NCBI RefSeq assembly: GCF_002849615.1
Contig: NZ_PDNV01000001.1
Location: 124,001-188,000 of the forward strand
From: Pollutimonas nitritireducens
GTDB lineage: Bacteria > Pseudomonadota > Gammaproteobacteria > Burkholderiales > Burkholderiaceae_B
Direction of reading: 5' to 3'
Length of the DNA: 64,000 nt
The number at the start of each line of letters is the position of its first letter. Position 1 is the first letter of the stretch. Made by a program: the position numbers and the translations under genes. This document shows, one piece after another, positions 60,966-64,000 of the stretch. The notes under the pieces were generated by a model. It did no database searches. It was not told the origin of the DNA and saw nothing but the letters and a program-made list of their open reading frames with translations.

Positions 60966-62984
60966 GTGTTCACCACTTTACTGATTGCCAATCGGGGCGA
61001 AATTGCATGCCGGGTCGCCGCCAGCGCCCACCGCCTGGGCGTGCGCACCGTTGCCGTTTATTCCGACGCCGATGCCAATTCGCGTCATGTCGCCGCCTGC
61101 GATACGGCCGTGCATATTGGCGCGTCGGAACCCCGCGCCAGCTATCTGCGCGCGGACGTCATTCTCGATGCGGCCCACCGGACAGGTGCGCAGGCCATAC
61201 ATCCCGGTTATGGCTTTCTGTCGGAGAACGAAGGCTTTGCACAGGCCTGCGCTGATGCCGGAATTATCTTCGTCGGGCCGCCCGTCAGCGCCATTGCCGC
61301 CATGGGCAGCAAATCGGCAGCCAAGACGCTCATGGAGAAAGCGGGTGTGCCGCTCGTGCCCGGCTACCATGGCGACAACCAGGACCCTGGCTTTCTTCAG
61401 TCCCAGGCCGACATCATGGGATACCCAGTGCTCATCAAGGCAAGCGCCGGCGGGGGCGGAAAAGGCATGCGCATCGTGGAATCCAGTGCTGCCTTCGGCG
61501 ATGCACTGGCATCATGCAAGCGCGAAGCAGCCAGCAGCTTCGGCGACGAAAAGGTGCTTATCGAGCGTTATCTGCAAAAGCCGCGTCACATCGAGATCCA
61601 GGTCTTTGCCGATACGCAGGGCAACTGCCTGTACCTGTTCGAGCGCGATTGCTCGGTTCAGCGTCGCCACCAGAAAGTCATCGAAGAAGCGCCCGCCCCT
61701 GGCATGACCGCCGCACGCCGGCGTGCCATGGGCGAAGCCGCCGTGGCCGCCGCGCGCGCGGTGGGCTATGTAGGCGCCGGCACCGTCGAATTTATTGTCG
61801 AACCCGATGGCTGCTTCTACTTCATGGAAATGAACACACGGCTGCAGGTCGAGCACCCGGTCACCGAAATGATCACCGGCCATGACCTGGTCGAATGGCA
61901 GCTGCGCGTCGCGGCCGGCGAAGCCTTGCCCGTCACCCAGGAGCAACTTTCCATTACCGGGCATGCCATCGAGGCACGCATCTATGCCGAGAATCCCGAA
62001 AAGGGCTTCCTGCCTTCCATCGGGACACTGACCACGCTGAACTTTCCGCCTCATGCCGCCTTCCAGAACGGGGATATCCGGATCGATGGCGGGGTGCGGG
62101 CCGGCGACACCATTACACCGTTCTACGATCCCATGATCGCCAAGCTGATTGTGCGCGGGGCCGACCGCGACCAGGCACGGGCGCGCATGGTGCAGGCCCT
62201 GGGTGAGATCCAGGGCGTAGGTGTACAGACCAATATTGCCTTCCTGCGGAGGCTGATGGTGGACGAGGCCTTCGCCAGTGCGGACCTCGACACCGGCTTG
62301 ATCGACCGCCAACAAGATAGCCTTTTCCCTCCTGCGGCGCCTGTTCCCGACAGCACGCTTGCATTGGCAATAGCGGCCCTGTTGGCCAGGCAAGGACTGG
62401 CGCAATCAGCCGTTAAACAGAATACGGTGCACGTGGATCCGTGGGCCCAGGCGGATGGCTGGCGCATCAATGGCAGCTACCGACAGGTGTTTTCCCTGCT
62501 GGAACACGACGCTCTGCGCGATGTGCACATCACCCGTAGCGGCCAGGCATGGACTTACACCCACAATGACCAAGCCCAATCGTTCGAATGGCACACCGAA
62601 GCGCTTGCACCCCGCCAGTATCGGGTGCGCGTGCGGCTGGATAGCTCGGATGCCTCGGCCAACGTTGTGCTCCATGGTGAAAGCGTGCATGTATTTGCCG
62701 ATGGCGTCGTGCAAGTGCTGCACGTTCACGACGCCGTGGCGCATGCCCAGGAGGACTCCAACGAGCACAAAGGCGGCCTGACCGCCCCGATGCCCGGCAA
62801 GATCATATCCATCTCGGTCAGGGCCGGCGACAAGGTCAAGAGTGGCGATGCCCTGCTGGTCATGGAGGCCATGAAAATGGAACACACCATTCATGCGCCA
62901 TCGGACGGCACTGTCGAGGAATTGTTCTTCGACGTCGGCGATCAGGTCAGCGACGGCGCCGAACTGATCGCCCTGACGGACTAG
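60966..62984 (+). CDS. liuD: Methylcrotonoyl-CoA carboxylase, biotin-carboxylase/BCCP (alpha) subunit
   Basis: A 672-residue protein starting with GTG behind AAGGAG. The biotin carboxylase domain (1-450) has LLIANRGEIACRVAASAHRL, the ATP-grasp glycine loop KASAGGGGKGMRIV and MEMNTRLQVEHPVTEMITGHD. A middle linker domain follows, and a C-terminal biotinyl domain has the biotin Lys637 in VMEAMKMEH. It carries out the ATP-dependent carboxylation of biotin for liuB. No liuC or liuE gene follows. Confidence 0.95.
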   Translation: MFTTLLIANRGEIACRVAASAHRLGVRTVAVYSDADANSRHVAACDTAVHIGASEPRASYLRADVILDAAHRTGAQAIHPGYGFLSENEGFAQACADAGIIFVGPPVSAIAAMGSKSAAKTLMEKAGVPLVPGYHGDNQDPGFLQSQADIMGYPVLIKASAGGGGKGMRIVESSAAFGDALASCKREAASSFGDEKVLIERYLQKPRHIEIQVFADTQGNCLYLFERDCSVQRRHQKVIEEAPAPGMTAARRRAMGEAAVAAARAVGYVGAGTVEFIVEPDGCFYFMEMNTRLQVEHPVTEMITGHDLVEWQLRVAAGEALPVTQEQLSITGHAIEARIYAENPEKGFLPSIGTLTTLNFPPHAAFQNGDIRIDGGVRAGDTITPFYDPMIAKLIVRGADRDQARARMVQALGEIQGVGVQTNIAFLRRLMVDEAFASADLDTGLIDRQQDSLFPPAAPVPDSTLALAIAALLARQGLAQSAVKQNTVHVDPWAQADGWRINGSYRQVFSLLEHDALRDVHITRSGQAWTYTHNDQAQSFEWHTEALAPRQYRVRVRLDSSDASANVVLHGESVHVFADGVVQVLHVHDAVAHAQEDSNEHKGGLTAPMPGKIISISVRAGDKVKSGDALLVMEAMKMEHTIHAPSDGTVEELFFDVGDQVSDGAELIALTD

Positions 62985-63023
62985 ACACAATGTATTAGCC
63001 TGCCGAGCCTCAAGCGACGCGGG

Positions 63024-64000
63024 TTAACGACTTAAACCCCGGGCGCTGATGGGCCACAACGCTTCGACATGCTGGCCGCGCACCGCCACGATGCAGTCAT
63101 GCAGGTTAAAGGTGGGATCGCAATGCCCGGGTATCAGCCGCAGCTGCATACCGACTTCGGGGCGGCTGCGTCGGTTGTCGGCCAGCAATATGCAGTGCTC
63201 GTCGTGCACGGCCACGCAACGCAAATCGTGGCGGTCCGCGACTTGCGGCGCGCCGCTCTCGGCACTGGTGGATTTCAAGCCGAGATCGACCACCGCCCGG
63301 TCCGGCGTGGGCGTGCTCATGACTGTGCCAAGCAGAAACAGGCTATGCCGGAACGACAGGGCATTGCCCCAGTCGATGCCGGCATAGTCGGTGTCCATGA
63401 AAGCATAGGAACCGGCCTGTATCTCGGTATACACCTGGCTGGCCACATCGAATGCCGCCGTACCGGTGCCACCGCCACTGACGATCGGGCATTCAATTCC
63501 TGCCCTGGCGAAGGCATCAAGATAGCCGCGTATCGCGCGCACCGTCTTTTCGGCCGCCTTCTGCCGCTGATCCAGCGACCTTTTGTGCTGCACCCCGCCA
63601 TGGTAAGCCTGCAGGCCCACGAAAGTGATGTTGGGCAACTTCTGTACAAGGCGCGCCAGGGATATCGCCTCGTCAGGAGTTTGGACACCGCAGCGCTTTT
63701 GCCCGACGTCGATTTCAACCAGAACGCGCACGCTGGCCTCGTATTCCACCATCATCGAGGACAACGCTTCGACCGCGCGAACATTATCGACACAGACTGA
63801 CATGTGGGCCTGCCGTGCCAGCCGTGCCAGCAAAGCCAGCTTAGGGACGCCGATGACTTCATTGCTGATCAGGATATCGCGCACGCCCGCAGCCACAAAG
63901 GGTACGGCTTCAGATACTTTCTGGCAGCATATGCCGCTGGCGCCCAATGCCACCTGCCGGATTGCGATCTCGGGACACTTGTGGGCTTTGGCATGCGGTC
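63024..64000 (-). CDS. D-threonine aldolase / DSD1-like PLP enzyme (alanine-racemase fold), 5' end outside window
   Basis: The last 325 residues of a PLP-dependent fold-III enzyme. At the window edge the frame reads PHAKAHKCPEIA, the conserved segment that contains the PLP-binding Lys in D-threonine aldolase and D-serine dehydratase-like (DSD1) proteins. Later motifs: LGASGICCQKVSEA, GVRDILISNEV, VGLQAYHGGVQH, and SGGGTGTAAFDVA. The metal-binding ending (IPGHCDPTFNLHD) is typical of the group. Expected activity: aldol cleavage or dehydration of a beta-hydroxy D-amino acid. It converges with liuD, 39 bases apart. Confidence 0.88.
   Translation of the reverse strand, partial: PHAKAHKCPEIAIRQVALGASGICCQKVSEAVPFVAAGVRDILISNEVIGVPKLALLARLARQAHMSVCVDNVRAVEALSSMMVEYEASVRVLVEIDVGQKRCGVQTPDEAISLARLVQKLPNITFVGLQAYHGGVQHKRSLDQRQKAAEKTVRAIRGYLDAFARAGIECPIVSGGGTGTAAFDVASQVYTEIQAGSYAFMDTDYAGIDWGNALSFRHSLFLLGTVMSTPTPDRAVVDLGLKSTSAESGAPQVADRHDLRCVAVHDEHCILLADNRRSRPEVGMQLRLIPGHCDPTFNLHDCIVAVRGQHVEALWPISARGLSR

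Noticed and set aside
1-64000. tRNA, rRNA, CRISPR arrays, insertion sequences, integrases, prophage genes
   Set aside because: None seen on either strand when reading through the genes and gaps; small RNAs without clear structure would escape this reading.

Overview
The window looks like chromosomal DNA of a betaproteobacterium of the Alcaligenaceae type (Bordetella, Achromobacter, Pusillimonas or Candidimonas relatives). The base composition is GC-rich (about 60 %). RpoN, ArgS, AceK, the yeast-type LeuA, DUF1840, LiuR-type leucine catabolism, TRAP transport and many ABC uptake systems fit that group. I see no tRNA, rRNA, CRISPR array, insertion sequence or prophage. Both window edges cut genes.

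Layout. 0-2 kb: the end of a branched-chain amino-acid type ABC ATPase, a quinone-oxidoreductase-like protein and an SDR. 2-3.8 kb: a chemoreceptor. 3.9-10.3 kb: a minus-strand catabolic operon (cysteine amidohydrolase, TRAP transporter P-Q-M, an aconitase-superfamily hydratase, LysR) with visibly lower GC than its flanks. 10.6-15.4 kb: an acyl-CoA dehydrogenase, small hypothetical proteins, a GFA-fold protein, ThpR and an old-yellow-enzyme reductase, all on the minus strand. 15.6-22.1 kb: an M20 deacylase followed by a complete peptide-type ABC importer with a fused double ATPase. 22.2-28 kb: a small stress membrane protein, an overlapping YkvA/DUF2868/DUF3482-GTPase operon, and a convergent LemA/TPM/TPM operon. 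28.3-32 kb: RhlE-like helicase, LysE-type exporter, release factor 3. 32.1-35.9 kb: an exported protein, Bfr, Bfd (with a Fur-box-like site), RpoN and a membrane protein divergent from rpoN. 35.9-37.9 kb: leuA behind a leucine-codon-rich leader peptide. 38-43.5 kb: a small membrane protein, a manganese catalase and a sugar/glycerol-phosphate type ABC importer preceded by a perfect LacI-type palindrome. 43.5-48.1 kb: two small conserved proteins and a Sec-exported RHS protein with a DUF2235 (Tle1-like) lipase C-terminus. 48.3-54.4 kb: argS, a SPOR protein, dsbA, metC, a LysE exporter and an MBL hydrolase. 54.4-63 kb: a leucine/isovalerate catabolic operon (liuR, liuA, aceK, thiolase, liuB, liuD) with two matching palindromic operators. 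63-64 kb: the start-truncated end of a D-threonine-aldolase/DSD1-like gene.

How they work together. The liu genes take isovaleryl-CoA to 3-methylglutaconyl-CoA, and the embedded aceK would help switch isocitrate flux to the glyoxylate shunt when leucine yields acetyl-CoA. The 3.9-10.3 kb operon reads as uptake plus hydrolysis/hydration of a small dicarboxylate or its amide; a maleamate/maleate-like route is my hypothesis. The most interesting items are the aconitase-like protein lacking one cluster cysteine, the leuA leader, the exported RHS-lipase, the rpoN head-to-head arrangement, and the two operators in the liu locus.
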